From contig NC_135566.1 of assembly GCF_964340395.1 (NCBI RefSeq), positions 18,536,501-18,600,500 on the forward strand: DNA of 64,000 nucleotides. The letters are read 5' to 3'. The position numbers were made by a program, and so were the translations under genes. The first letter of the stretch is position 1. Every line of letters starts with the position of its first letter. This document shows positions 14,401-26,684 of the stretch, piece after piece. A model generated the notes under the pieces. It saw only the letters and a program-made list of their open reading frames with translations, did not search any database and was not told the origin of the DNA. This DNA is from Glandiceps talaboti (Eukaryota > Hemichordata > Enteropneusta > Spengelidae).

Positions 14401-17400
14401 CGGATTGCATTCACAGAATGACATGCTGAATGGCACATTGCCATGAATTTCTTTTCTTTCTATCTCTAATTTTTTTGTAATTACCTTGTTGAAATGAGTG
14501 GTTGATGTTTTAAGAGTTAATATAAAGGCTATGCTAATACTGGATGATTTTGGTCTGTGATTTATGTCGACACTGAGTCAAGTACAACGTGAATGGGGCC
14601 AAAATCCAATTTATCACTTTTACGACTTGTGTGTATGAGAGTTGAAACTCGCATTTGTAGTCTGTACATAGTATGTGTGTTTACCATCTACACTTTGATT
14701 ATCTTGCCTGTACGCCTCAACATCGAAATAACAACTATGTCCAGTAGGTTATTAATAATAAATGTATTCTTGATAGTTATCAACCATAGGCAATGTTCCC
14801 CACAAAATTTGTTTCAGTAGAAAGAGCTAAAAATACTGTAAACAGTATAGAGTACTATAAAACTGAACATTTTCACTAAAGAATTATTGTAGCATATTTT
14901 GCTGGAAGCCAAAAACGCAAAGGTAAGTGCCAAAATGTCTTCTGGTGCATGAACACAATGTCCCAGTCTGGTAATTAGTAAAAATTACTCTTTAAGATCT
15001 AGCTCAAGATTAAAATCCCAAATTTTCTAGTGGTAAAATTATCTATGTTTACAGTACTTCACAGTATTTTCCTGTGTATAAAGAAAATAACCTTTAGATG
15101 ACAAACATCTGAAATCTACAACTTCATATGAAATGTACACTGACAACATACTTCTGGGCTGTGAAAACATGACAAGTGTGAGAAATACGTTTCTGTTGCC
15201 AAATGAATCAAAATCACCTCATTACTGTAACTTCAAATTCTTGTCACTCATAGACTGCTTACCTTTCTCTTTGCTAAAGACAGAGCTGTCTTTCCTGGAC
15301 TGCTATCCTGCAACTTCAAATATGAAAAAAATATTGAGAATTAATTTCGACCAGTATATTGGAATAGCTGACTATGTAATGTTTCATAGTTTATAGGAAA
15401 ATCTTCTGTATTAATTTAAAACAAGTCCATCAAATACTTAGGTATATCATGTTTTATAAAAGTGTATATATTTATTTCAACAATGTGAGAGAAGCACCTT
15501 TGGCTCAACAGTTTAGTAAGTTTATCTTGTACATAAAGTCTGATAATAAGAATAGTCTCCATGTTAGTTAGACTTGTGTCTAGACGGTATTTTACAATTC
15601 AAATCATGAAACCTGAAAACAAAGTGTTATCTGGCTCAAAGAAATCTTATCAACATTGCTACATTTTATTGTCAGACTCAACAAATATCTTACTAACATT
15701 GCTACATTTAACTGTCTTCCACAGGAAATATCTTGGTTGGTAAGCTTGTTAGATGATGTAGCAATGTTGGTAAGATTTTTTTGAGCCAGATGATAGAATG
15801 TAGCAATGTTGGTAAGATTGTTGTTGAGCCAGATGATAAAATGTAGCAATGTTGGTAAGATTTTTTTGAGCCAGATGATAAAATGTAGCAATGTTGGTAA
15901 GATTGTTGTTGAGCCAGATGATAAAATGTAGCAATGTTGGTAAGATTGTTGTTGAGCCAGATGATAAAATGTAGCAGTGTTGGTAAGATTTTTGTTGAGC
16001 CAGACAATAAAATGTAGCAACGTTGGTAAGATTTGTTGAGCCAGATCATAAAATGTAGCAATGTTAGTAAGATTTTTTTTCAGCCAGACAATAAAATGTA
16101 GGAGTGTCAGTAGTTTTTCAAGTCTCTCTTATTCACATTATAATCAGAATGCCAACAATAACAAATAAATTAAAACTGAATCTAATCCCATCAAACCATC
16201 AAAAAAAGGGTAGCTATAATTTACACTGACAGGAATGTACGACAGTGTATCCTCAGTGCAACCTGATCCACAAAACTAGCACAGGGCATGACCTAAACAT
16301 CTATCTACATATTGCCTGTCTGTGTGTGTTACTTTACAGATTGACATGTCTGATATATACAGTACAGGTTATGCTTACCTTTCGTTTTCTTGGTGAGGAG
16401 TGCATACTACCCCTCCCTGTACCTGTTCTTGGACTTTTTGAAGTACTTGGCTCACTCTGCTCAAAAAATAAATACACCCTTATGTGAAATTGTAAATATT
16501 CAATCATAATATATATATACTAGTAGTTATAAATATTGATAAATTGGTTTGTTTAAGCTGTAAATTATAATAATGAATCTTCATCAATATAGTCATGTGT
16601 CACTATAAAGTAAGTCTTTACATAGAACATGGAAGTCTAGTGTTTGGGGCATGGAAGTCTCTCATTTCTGCACATGGAACTTTTATTTTGGCACTTGGAA
16701 GTCTCAATGTTTGGCACATGGAAGTCTCAATGTTTGGCACATGGAAGTCTCAATGTTTGGCACATGGAAGTCTCAATGTTTGGCACATGGAAGTCTCAAT
16801 GTTTGGCACATGGAAGTCTCAATGTTTGACACATCTCTCATTTCTGCATTCGGAAGTCTGATTATTTTGTCCTGTCTTTATTTCAGGGCACATATACAGA
16901 AGTTATTGTGGTATGCAGAAATCTTAATTTTAGCAGATGGAAGTCTATCTATCGCATGCAATATGCATAAACCTAAAAACAAACAAAAAACTTTAATGTA
17001 CCTTGTCACTGTCTGAATTAGAGCTGCTGCCACAACATTTAGGACATTCCCAACTATTAGCAAGATCTTCATTGATGACACCTTCCTCTGTTGTTCCGTT
17101 AGACTTGAGACATTCTGGATGCACCACTTCAAAACACGTATGGCATTCCATCAGGGCTACAACGCCATCTTCTTTCACTCTTTCGTCATGGTCATCACCA
17201 CCACAGATTGCACACACTGCTGTGTGTGGTAACACAGGCTGTCCATGAAACATGAAACAAAACACTTCTAGTTAGTAACTATGAGTCGCTATGATCCAGT
17301 AATGTAGATAAGCATCGATAGCCAGCAAAAAACAACTACCTTCTCTGCAATGTTTTTGCTAGCTACTTTTTCATTAATTTGTTCTTAAATTTTTTTAATT

Positions 17401-20400
17401 TTTTTTCAACCAGTATATTTCCATTTGTGGGCAGATTCATGGGTCTCATTTCTAGATATCACCAGCTACTTTTAACATTAGCTACATTATGACAATCAAT
17501 ATTCCCACCTACATAGGCTTATTTGTGTACGAGTTGTGCAACATCATTATTTGCCCATACAGTTACATTTCATGCTTTGCCTGATTTAATGTCTAAACTT
17601 AATAAAAATGCTAAATTACAAGATCAGCCAGTCAATTTTACTTTCTGAATTTGATGCAATCATAAGTTTTGTTTGTGAACACTTGGTACATTTTATGACG
17701 CTATTGCAGTGACCCAATCTGATTAAAATCCGATGTAGATGTCACTGAGCAGAAATTCGTTTGCATGTGCGCCAGTTCAGATGTAGAGGAGTTGATCAGG
17801 CTAAAAAATGTAAACATGTACCAAGAAGGTCAATTCAGGCAAAATAACGAAGGTAAAATAGCAATGAACGATTAGCCGACATCTACATCGGATTTTAATC
17901 AGATTGGCAGTGACCACACATACAGCATGAGTATTAAATATAAGGGACGACATCGAAATCAAAAGCATCGTAATTACGCGTCGCTACGAGTAAAGACTAG
18001 TAACTACTAGTAGTTACGATGTACTACGGTGAATATTCATAAGTCTCAACGCATATTCATGTACTTTAGGTTGTAGACAATAAAAAGTAAACACCTATTG
18101 TCCGTTATTCATGAGCCCAAACTACGACCATTTACGCGTAGTCTTCATCGTGAAAAAAATAACGAAACAAAAAGATTTTCTTATCTGTGCGCAAATCAGT
18201 TTCACGCTTACTTTTTTCAATGTTATTCATTCGATGCCTTCTAAGTTCTATGGCATTCGTACAGTCGGCTAGTAAGTCAACTAAGTGTTTCAGATATATT
18301 CAGATGTTTACCTAATATGTCTTGTCTAAAAATACCTTGAAGAAGAATTTTTATTCGAAACGTCGGATTTTACATCTATTTATTCGGACTGCCTCACAAG
18401 TTCCTTATGCACTTCTCGGCTGGTCAACAAACATGTCGACCATTTTCGTCTCGCTGCTGAACGGTGCATTGATCGTGTTAGATTCTAGTCGTAGGATTCG
18501 TCAGTCAAAATCGAACATTGTCCACAAAAACAAATTAAAAACTAAAGTTTGTCTCGCATTAATATATCGTTTGATTTGATTGATTTAGAAGTCACCTAAA
18601 AACGTTTTGTTTCTTCAAAATTTTGAGGAAAAACGTCATTTATATAACGAAATTTCGGGCTACGAATAACTGAATACGTTCATCACTTGCGTCTCTATGT
18701 TTATATATCTACCGACATCATGCATCACGCCACGTGTTGCCGAACATTGCGATTTCTCAACTCAACCCCATCATTTAGGAATGTTACTGTACTGAGAAAC
18801 ATAAAAAATTAGTTGTTGTTTTAGAATATATAAAACAAATCCCGTTATTCGATGATATAAAAGTCAAAACTGCACTTCCGCAACCCGGAAATTCAACAGC
18901 ATTTCTTGGCCCTACCATGGCCGCCCGCCAAGCGTGAGCTTGTAAGTTGTACTGTTAGTTTGTACTGAATATTGAAACTTTGATTTCGTGCATATCTTAT
19001 TGTTTTTTTTTAATGAATATCGCCCATGAACTTGCACTCATAAAAACATGTGCAGTACTAGTTTCATCAGCACATTACTGGCTGAGTACGTGGTTTTCTT
19101 CGACGATCGAAAATTATGACAAACTACGATCAACTACGATAGAAGACGATGTCATCATTGGAAACATGGAAGGTGAGAATCACTATCTATTGTGTGTTGG
19201 CGATAAAAAATTACGTGTATCTACGCGTAAAGACGACATCGTTAAGGGAAACAAAGAAATGGAAACTTATTATCTATTGTCAGTTATTCATGAACCTGAA
19301 CACCTCATTATCTCCCGTTTCTCGTAGTACATCGTAGCTACTAGTAGTTACTAGTCTTTACTCGTAGCGACGCGTAATTACGATGCTTTTGATTTCGATG
19401 ACGCCCCTAAAGTGTTTGAAAATATAAAAAATTAAAGAATGTTTACCGCCAGACATTGCCTTTGAAGACACGACTGTTTCATTCGTCCTGGTCCACCAAA
19501 TTTTTTCATGTCCTTACAAAATGTGCATGTTCCACAGTCATCACGGCAACAGTTTTCACATTTCCTACAGCGTGTTCGTCTTCGTCGTGCACTTCCACCA
19601 GCTTTATGTGGCTTTGTTGTTGGCTTATTCATCCCATACTTTGGTCTTGGCCTCGTCTACAAATAACAAGAAAGACATCATTTGTATCACTAAATGGAAA
19701 ACCATTGTTGGTACCTGAAATAGAATTTTATTTTTTAAACGTGTTCTAGAAATAACTATTTCGTGATTGACATAATGACTTCCGCTCTACACACATTAGT
19801 ACAGATACACACATTAGTACAGATATGTGAGAATTAAGTCAACCTTCTTGTTATATTTTAACCCTCTAGTAGGAGGTAAAATGATATTATAGGTACCGAG
19901 AATAAGTCAACCTTCTATTTCAACCCAATATCATGAGGTAAAATGCTATTGCAGGTACTGAGAATAAGTCAACCTTCTTGTTCTATTTTGACCCTCTAGC
20001 ATGAGGTAAAATGCTATTGCAGATACTATAAGAATACAATAAATCAACTTTCTTGTCCTTTTTTGACCCTCTAACACGGAGTAAAAATGCTATTACAGGT
20101 ACTGAGAATACGTCAACCTTCTTGTTCTATTTTGACCCTCTAGCATGGGGTAAGAGCTATTACAGGTACTGGGAACAAGTCAACCTTCTTTTTCTATTTT
20201 AACCCTTTAGCATGAGGTAAAATGCTACTCCAGGTACTGAGAACAAGTCAACCTTCTCGTTCTATTTGAACCCTCTTGTATGAGGTAAAATGCTATTGTA
20301 GGTACTGAGAACAAGTCAACCTTCTTTTTCTATTTTAACCCTTTAGCATGAGGTAAAATGCTACTCCAGGTACTGAGAACAAGTCAACCTTCTTGTTCTA

Positions 20401-23400
20401 TTTGAACCCTCTTGTATGAGGTAAAATGCTATTGTAGGTACTGAGAACAAGTCAACCTTCTTTTTCTATTTTAACCCTTTAGCATGAGGTAAAATGCTAC
20501 TCCAGGTACTGAGAATAAGTCAACCTTCTTCTATTTTAACCCTCTAGCATGAGGTAAAATGCTATTGTAGGTACTGAGAATAAGTCAACCTTCTTTTTCT
20601 ATTTTAACCCTTTAGCATGAGGTAAAATGCTACTCCAGGTACTGAGAATAAGTCAACCTTCTTCTTCTATTTTAACCCTCTAGCATGAGGTAAAATGCTA
20701 TTGTAGGTACTGAGAATTGTACATGAGGTATACAAGATTACTTTAATTATCACACAACTATGCACAATAAACACTAATGAACTAAAAAGATACGGTTTGA
20801 ATGCATTTTCATTGAAAACACATAAAGAATACAAATGAATGGGAAAAAAAAAGCCAAGACAACTAATCCGTTAGAAATTGAAAGCTGATGTAGCTTAGAT
20901 ACATTTCAAAGAAGACTAAAACCAATTAAGTTGGCAGAAAAGGAGTTGATCTTCCTTGCATACTGTTTTTTCAAATCAGTTGCTGAAAAAAGTCGACACA
21001 AAATACTTCATTTCCCACTCCACATCATACAAATTATTTCTTTTCAACAGAACACAATCAACAGCATAGTACATAATGTATATAGTACACTTATCATTAT
21101 GATCTGATATACACTTTACTAGACACTAGAAGAAAACTAAGTAGCCATGCTGAACAAAAATACTGACATTATTGCTAAGGGGTTATAGCACCTATGACAC
21201 TATCATTTACATCATTATTATCTTACTTCACTTGACATCTTTACAATCTATATAAGTTGAACTTACACACTTTACACATTCATCTTGACTAAAACATTCT
21301 ACTTTCTGTTTTAGGACGATAAAAATAGACAGTATGTACTATATAATCATGACACTAGTCAAAAGTATGACACTCGCAAGATCACTCAATGTTTAGATTC
21401 AAGAATTGATACGGTTACAATGAAGTAAACGATTCCCTCGATACTTTGTCAGACTTTATGGCATGATACAGGGTCACAACAATACTGTAATAATAGTACA
21501 ATATAGTAAAAAGTAGTATTGTGCAATGCAACACAGAACAGAACAGAACAGAACAGAACAGAGCAAGACAAGACAAGACAAGGCATGGCATGGCATGACA
21601 CAACACAACACAACACAACACAACACAACACAACACAACACAACAACACAACACAACACAACAACACAACACGACATGGCACGACATGACGCGACACAAC
21701 ACGACAGGACGCGACACAACACAACACGACACGACACAACACAACACAACACAACACACACAACAGTACATATACTGCAGTAGAGTTTAAGAGTAGAGAG
21801 GGTTACAGCAAAGCAGAATAGAGTAGGATAGAGTTGGGTAGAATACGTGATGGGTTGGGTGGGGCAGGGCACAGTAGAAAAGTGCAGCATAGTACAGTAG
21901 TGGACAGTACATTACAGTGCAGTATACAGTACAGTACAGTGCAGTGCAGTACAGTTAAGCGTAGTACAGAACAGTACAATACAGTACAGTACAGTACAGT
22001 GCAGTGCAGTGCAGTGTAGTAAGGTACAGTAATAGTACAGTACAATACAGCACAGCACAGCACAGCACAGCAGTCACAGTGCAAAGTAGACTCTCTTACA
22101 CCCCTCGGAGCTTCGCTTTACTAAAATTAAAGCTAAACGAATTATTTTGTATGTACCGATGCCAGCTAATTAACCGTACTCGAATATCCTTGTACTGTGC
22201 GCCCTCATTGACCATGATAGAGATAACCATTCGTTGACGTGTGACTGCGACGCTCCGTGTTATCGCGAAGCTCGGACTTCGCGAAAATACGGAGCGTCGC
22301 AGTCACACGTCAACAAACATATATCTCTATGTGATCGATGAGGGCGCACAGTACAAGGTTGTTCGAGTACGATGGAGTACGTTATGTAGATGGTATCGGT
22401 ACATACAAAATAATTCATTTAGCGTCGATTTTAGTAAAGCGAAGTTCCGAGGACTGTGAGAGAGTCTAAGTGCAGTGCAGTGCAGTAACAGTAGTCTATT
22501 TTAGTGCAGTTTTATTATACATTTAGTATTCAGATGCAGGTTACACTGAAAGATTTCAACTCAATTACTATAGCTGCTTAACCCCCACGGCAAAACATAA
22601 ATATATTTCTAAAATGCAGACAGCATTTTTTTACCTTTAGGCAGAGAATGATATAAGTTTTTGTACACCTACGCAAACTAATAACAGTCTCTAAAAAATA
22701 ATTATACTCTCAAAATGTGTAATTAGATTCATCATCATAACACTTATCAAATTTTCTCTCAAGGACATTTTCTGTTACACCCCCCCCCCCCCACACACAC
22801 ACACACACACCCACACACCCACTCCCTTTTTAGGGACATATCACCACAAATTCCCAAACCTCAAAAATTACCTTTAGTTCTCTAGGAATAATTTAACCTT
22901 TCTGTACTCATGATTTATGAAACCTGACATATTAGTTTTGATACTGGAAGTCAAAAATCTATAATGCATTCTTTGATGCACGTCTTCTTCCTAGCTGGAT
23001 ACTGTATATGAAATAGTATGACCAAGGATATGTTCCTGTTTTAATACTGAGAGGAAAGAGTCCTGCCTTACGGGTACATGCAAATGTCAACAGTCTACTC
23101 AGACATTATTAGTTTGGTTTCCCTCTGATAGAACACACAACAGGTGGACCTTTCATGAAAATTGAAAACTGAAGACATTTTCACATTTTTAGATTATAAA
23201 ATCAAAGATGCCAGAACTGCTTGGGAACAAACCATGTTTTTTTAAGGCCTTGTTCTGATTAGGATTAATACTTACATATCTGTCAGAGTTAGAGAAATAG
23301 TTGAAAACACGAGAATAATCCTATATATGAAATCCTAATAGCTAACTGTAGACTGTCGACAGTCTAAGCTAACTGATAAGGCTAAACTTAATATGCAACA

Positions 23401-26400
23401 ACCTGGGACTGCATCCATCCTTTTAAAGTGGCCAAATGGATGACAAATTGGTATTATTTTGGATACTTCATAAGACAGTACTACTGTGTTTTCCTACTTG
23501 AGAAAACAATGTGAAACAACATTATACTATTCCTTGTTTATAACTCAATGAATGGTTCTTTTTTCATTCCATTAATCACTCAGTTCCCAATGGCGCTATT
23601 GTTGATTTTCGTTCTACCTACACAATGTCCTTCAGGAAATCTAGATGTTTTACCAATTTTTTGGTAAAAACAGTCAACTTGTTCTAACACTAAATACTCA
23701 CAGTAGTAAGTATACAGGTCAAATGTTACACTGAGACCGCTGTGTTCCAAGTATGAGTCAAAATGTTCAAAATTGCCATTACTTTCCCTGATTTTTCTTT
23801 GATATTGCTGGCACTGGTATAATTATGTTATTCTCCAATATTTGTCTTCATTCAGCCAGAAAATACTCATGATCTAAGTGTTGTCACTACTCATCTATTC
23901 ATAGTGACAAAGTCCCCTTAATAAGTCACATATTTTCCTTGGCTGAATGTAGAAAAATATTGGGAAATAACAAATATGCAAAGATCATTGTACATATCAA
24001 GTATTCTATTTTTCAAGGTTGTATGCACACTAATTGTCATGAATAAGGGTTGATGGACATTATTAGATATGTTTTCATCACTGTGTGTTTCTTTCTTTGT
24101 AGGATATCTCAAAAGATTACCGATGGATTTCAATGAAACTTTACAAAAATATTATTTATGAGACAAGGAACAGTTGATTGCTTTTCTGGTGGGACTCCAA
24201 TTGTTGATCTGGATTTCATCGTGATATGTTCTTGTATATGCATTAGCCATTCAGTTCCAAACCATTGAGGGCACCTTTTTTGGTTTTTGAATATTATTTG
24301 GAATATCAGGAGAACGGTTGGCAGAGGTACAACCAGTGACATGCAAGCATGAACAAGTTGATCTTGTCAAAAACATGGAAAGTAAACAATTGAACTGGGA
24401 TTTAATATTACACTTCATACAGAATATTGGTAGTACAGAGAATGATGTGTATTAGTTACAGTCAATCATATGACAAAAACACTTTTAAGACCTTTTCACT
24501 TGATAGCTCACATTCAAAAAACAAATCTCTCCTTTCATGTACACGTACATATGCCATAAAGCTGTTCTTATCAAACCATGAAATGCAATACACATCTCCG
24601 TCCTAGTTCTAATACGCTTTGTCAAGTGTTAATGATATTATTAAATACACTTCATTTGTTTACTTCCCTCTGTTTGTAGCAAGTTCCACTTGTTCATGTT
24701 TGCCTGTCGCTGGTTGTGTGTGTTCTACCGGATATCCTCTAGTTTATATCGGTGTGGCATATATGACATTCTATATTGGAAATGTTCAATTCCAAAAGCT
24801 GATTTGTGTAAATCTGATGGTTTTAGTTCCTTTATGATCCTTTCCACCTAGTCTACATGTACAATAAGTCACATCACTGTCATGTCGTATTATAGAATCA
24901 ATGTGACAAGATGTCACTCAATTGTTATCATATATGATGGTATAGATGAAATCTTCAATGACAGGATAAGATAGATGCTTTGTGTAATACAAATTTAATC
25001 ATACATTGACATGCTTTTCATGCTATCTGTGTTGAGATTCTGTCACCAAGTATTCATCAATCTCACTTGATTGAAAAGAAGGGACAGAAACACTATTTTG
25101 CCATCAACAAAAGTCCTCAAGAGACCAATGAATAAGAGAGGCACTGTACATTTGAAAAGCTGTCACCAGGTTCAATTTTTTCTCTTCTCCTATTAGTTCT
25201 TGAACAGTGCTTCTTTTCTACTCAAACATTTCTTTTCACAAAAGACAAACCTATGCCACTGCGAGTGTCAAAATTGACAGTAATTTCCTACACAAATTCA
25301 CTTAAATTCCCTCCTGTAAGTTAAAACTAAACAGCATAATTTGAATTATACTCAAAAATAAAAAAGAGAATAATTGAAAGATTTTTATACAGTATCAAGT
25401 TTTTGCTAAATTTGGGAACCCTGGGGGAATGGTAAAATTTGCATAGATTTCCATACCCTCTACCATTATTTTGGAGAGAAACCCTGGAACACTGTTAAAA
25501 TATCTGGCAATCTCACGTAGCTTGTACCTATACCACTAATTAACAAAAACAAACAAACAAGCAAAGAAACAAGAAACAAAATTTAAAACATTCCTGTCTG
25601 TCAGTTCTTTGGTTCATTCTGTTCAAAATTTGCAAGGCTGAATACAGATAATGTAAAACAAAATGTTAATTCCATGTTAAAACACTGGGACATCATTTGT
25701 AGTTTGAACACTGCCAGCATACAAGAAAATGTCACTTACTAAAGTAACACACTGGGACAACATTTGTACTCAGTTTGCATAAAATTTTTAATGTCTATTT
25801 GTATATCAATACCCTGGGCTGTCTTTTGTTAGTCTGATAATAGCTAGTATAGGACACAATGTCTATTTTGATCAAACATAACATGACTCAATAGTTCTCT
25901 TGATACAGACTTGACTAAATATTGGAGTATGTGTTGAACACCATAATAGTTTGTAAGTGATTACAATGACTTTACATACTAGTATTATACATGTATTAAA
26001 ATGAGGATTACAATGCAGCGTACTTTGTACAACTTACACTTTCTATCTATCCGGGGCATCATTACTCCTCCAGCTACATAATTCAATACTGAACTTGCAT
26101 AATCAAACAAACTGTCATACTATCTCAAGATCAAGTATGCTTTATAAGTCTACAGAGACATTAAATGAGAGAGGTCCCTGTGGCTAGGGACAGGTTGCAA
26201 CGCCCTACTTTTTGTAAGGTCAAGTAACCGTCAAGGTGATTCATATACATTGTACTGTCTCTGTGACAGTGATATCTGGTTTGTACAAGGGTAGTATGCG
26301 ACAGTGTCTCTGCTTTAAAGTGTAACAGACAATTTCAGAAGCAAGGAATTATTTACACATACCATCTGCAAATGCTTAGCTTAAATCCCCATATAGATTT

Positions 26401-26630
26401 GAAGTTTCAAGCTAATGGCAGTGTATACAGATGTAGACACACACACACAGTGACAATGTGTAAAATAGGCAAAAATTGACCAAACGAAGGAGAGGAGAAG
26501 TGAGTGAGTGAGTGTGACACACAGACAGATATGACAGACAGAGACATAGACAATATGGGATAGAGACAGACATAGACAGGGAAAGTCAGAGACAGCGAGA
26601 CAGACACAGATACAGACAGACAGATCGATC

Positions 26631-26684
<54 letters not shown>

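Noticed and set aside
15263-15300. Alternative acceptor for exon F seven bases downstream.
   Set aside because: It gives a 38-nt exon that breaks the otherwise continuous frame.
15604-16061. 117- and 138-codon minus-strand frames in the Kdm2 intron.
   Set aside because: They are the 43-bp minisatellite read in different frames; true exons lie on either side with proper splice sites.
16595-17016. Plus-strand frames with repeated [13 protein letters not shown]-type peptides.
   Set aside because: 23-bp minisatellite artefact; the same peptide appears in three frames.
18338-18372. AAGAAGAATTTTTATTCGAAACGTCGG-like segment, considered as a hammerhead ribozyme because of the CGAAACGTC part.
   Set aside because: The essential CUGAUGA box is missing, so it cannot be called a ribozyme.
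18980-19327. 115-codon plus-strand frame inside the Harbinger-like element, considered as a transposase relic.
   Set aside because: It covers subterminal and internal direct repeats and shows no DDE, Myb or other transposase motif.
21415-22237. Overlapping open frames of 60-138 codons on both strands (Cys/Val-rich or Thr/Gln/His-rich).
   Set aside because: They are made by the five-base period of the satellite, which keeps all frames open; no protein-like composition.
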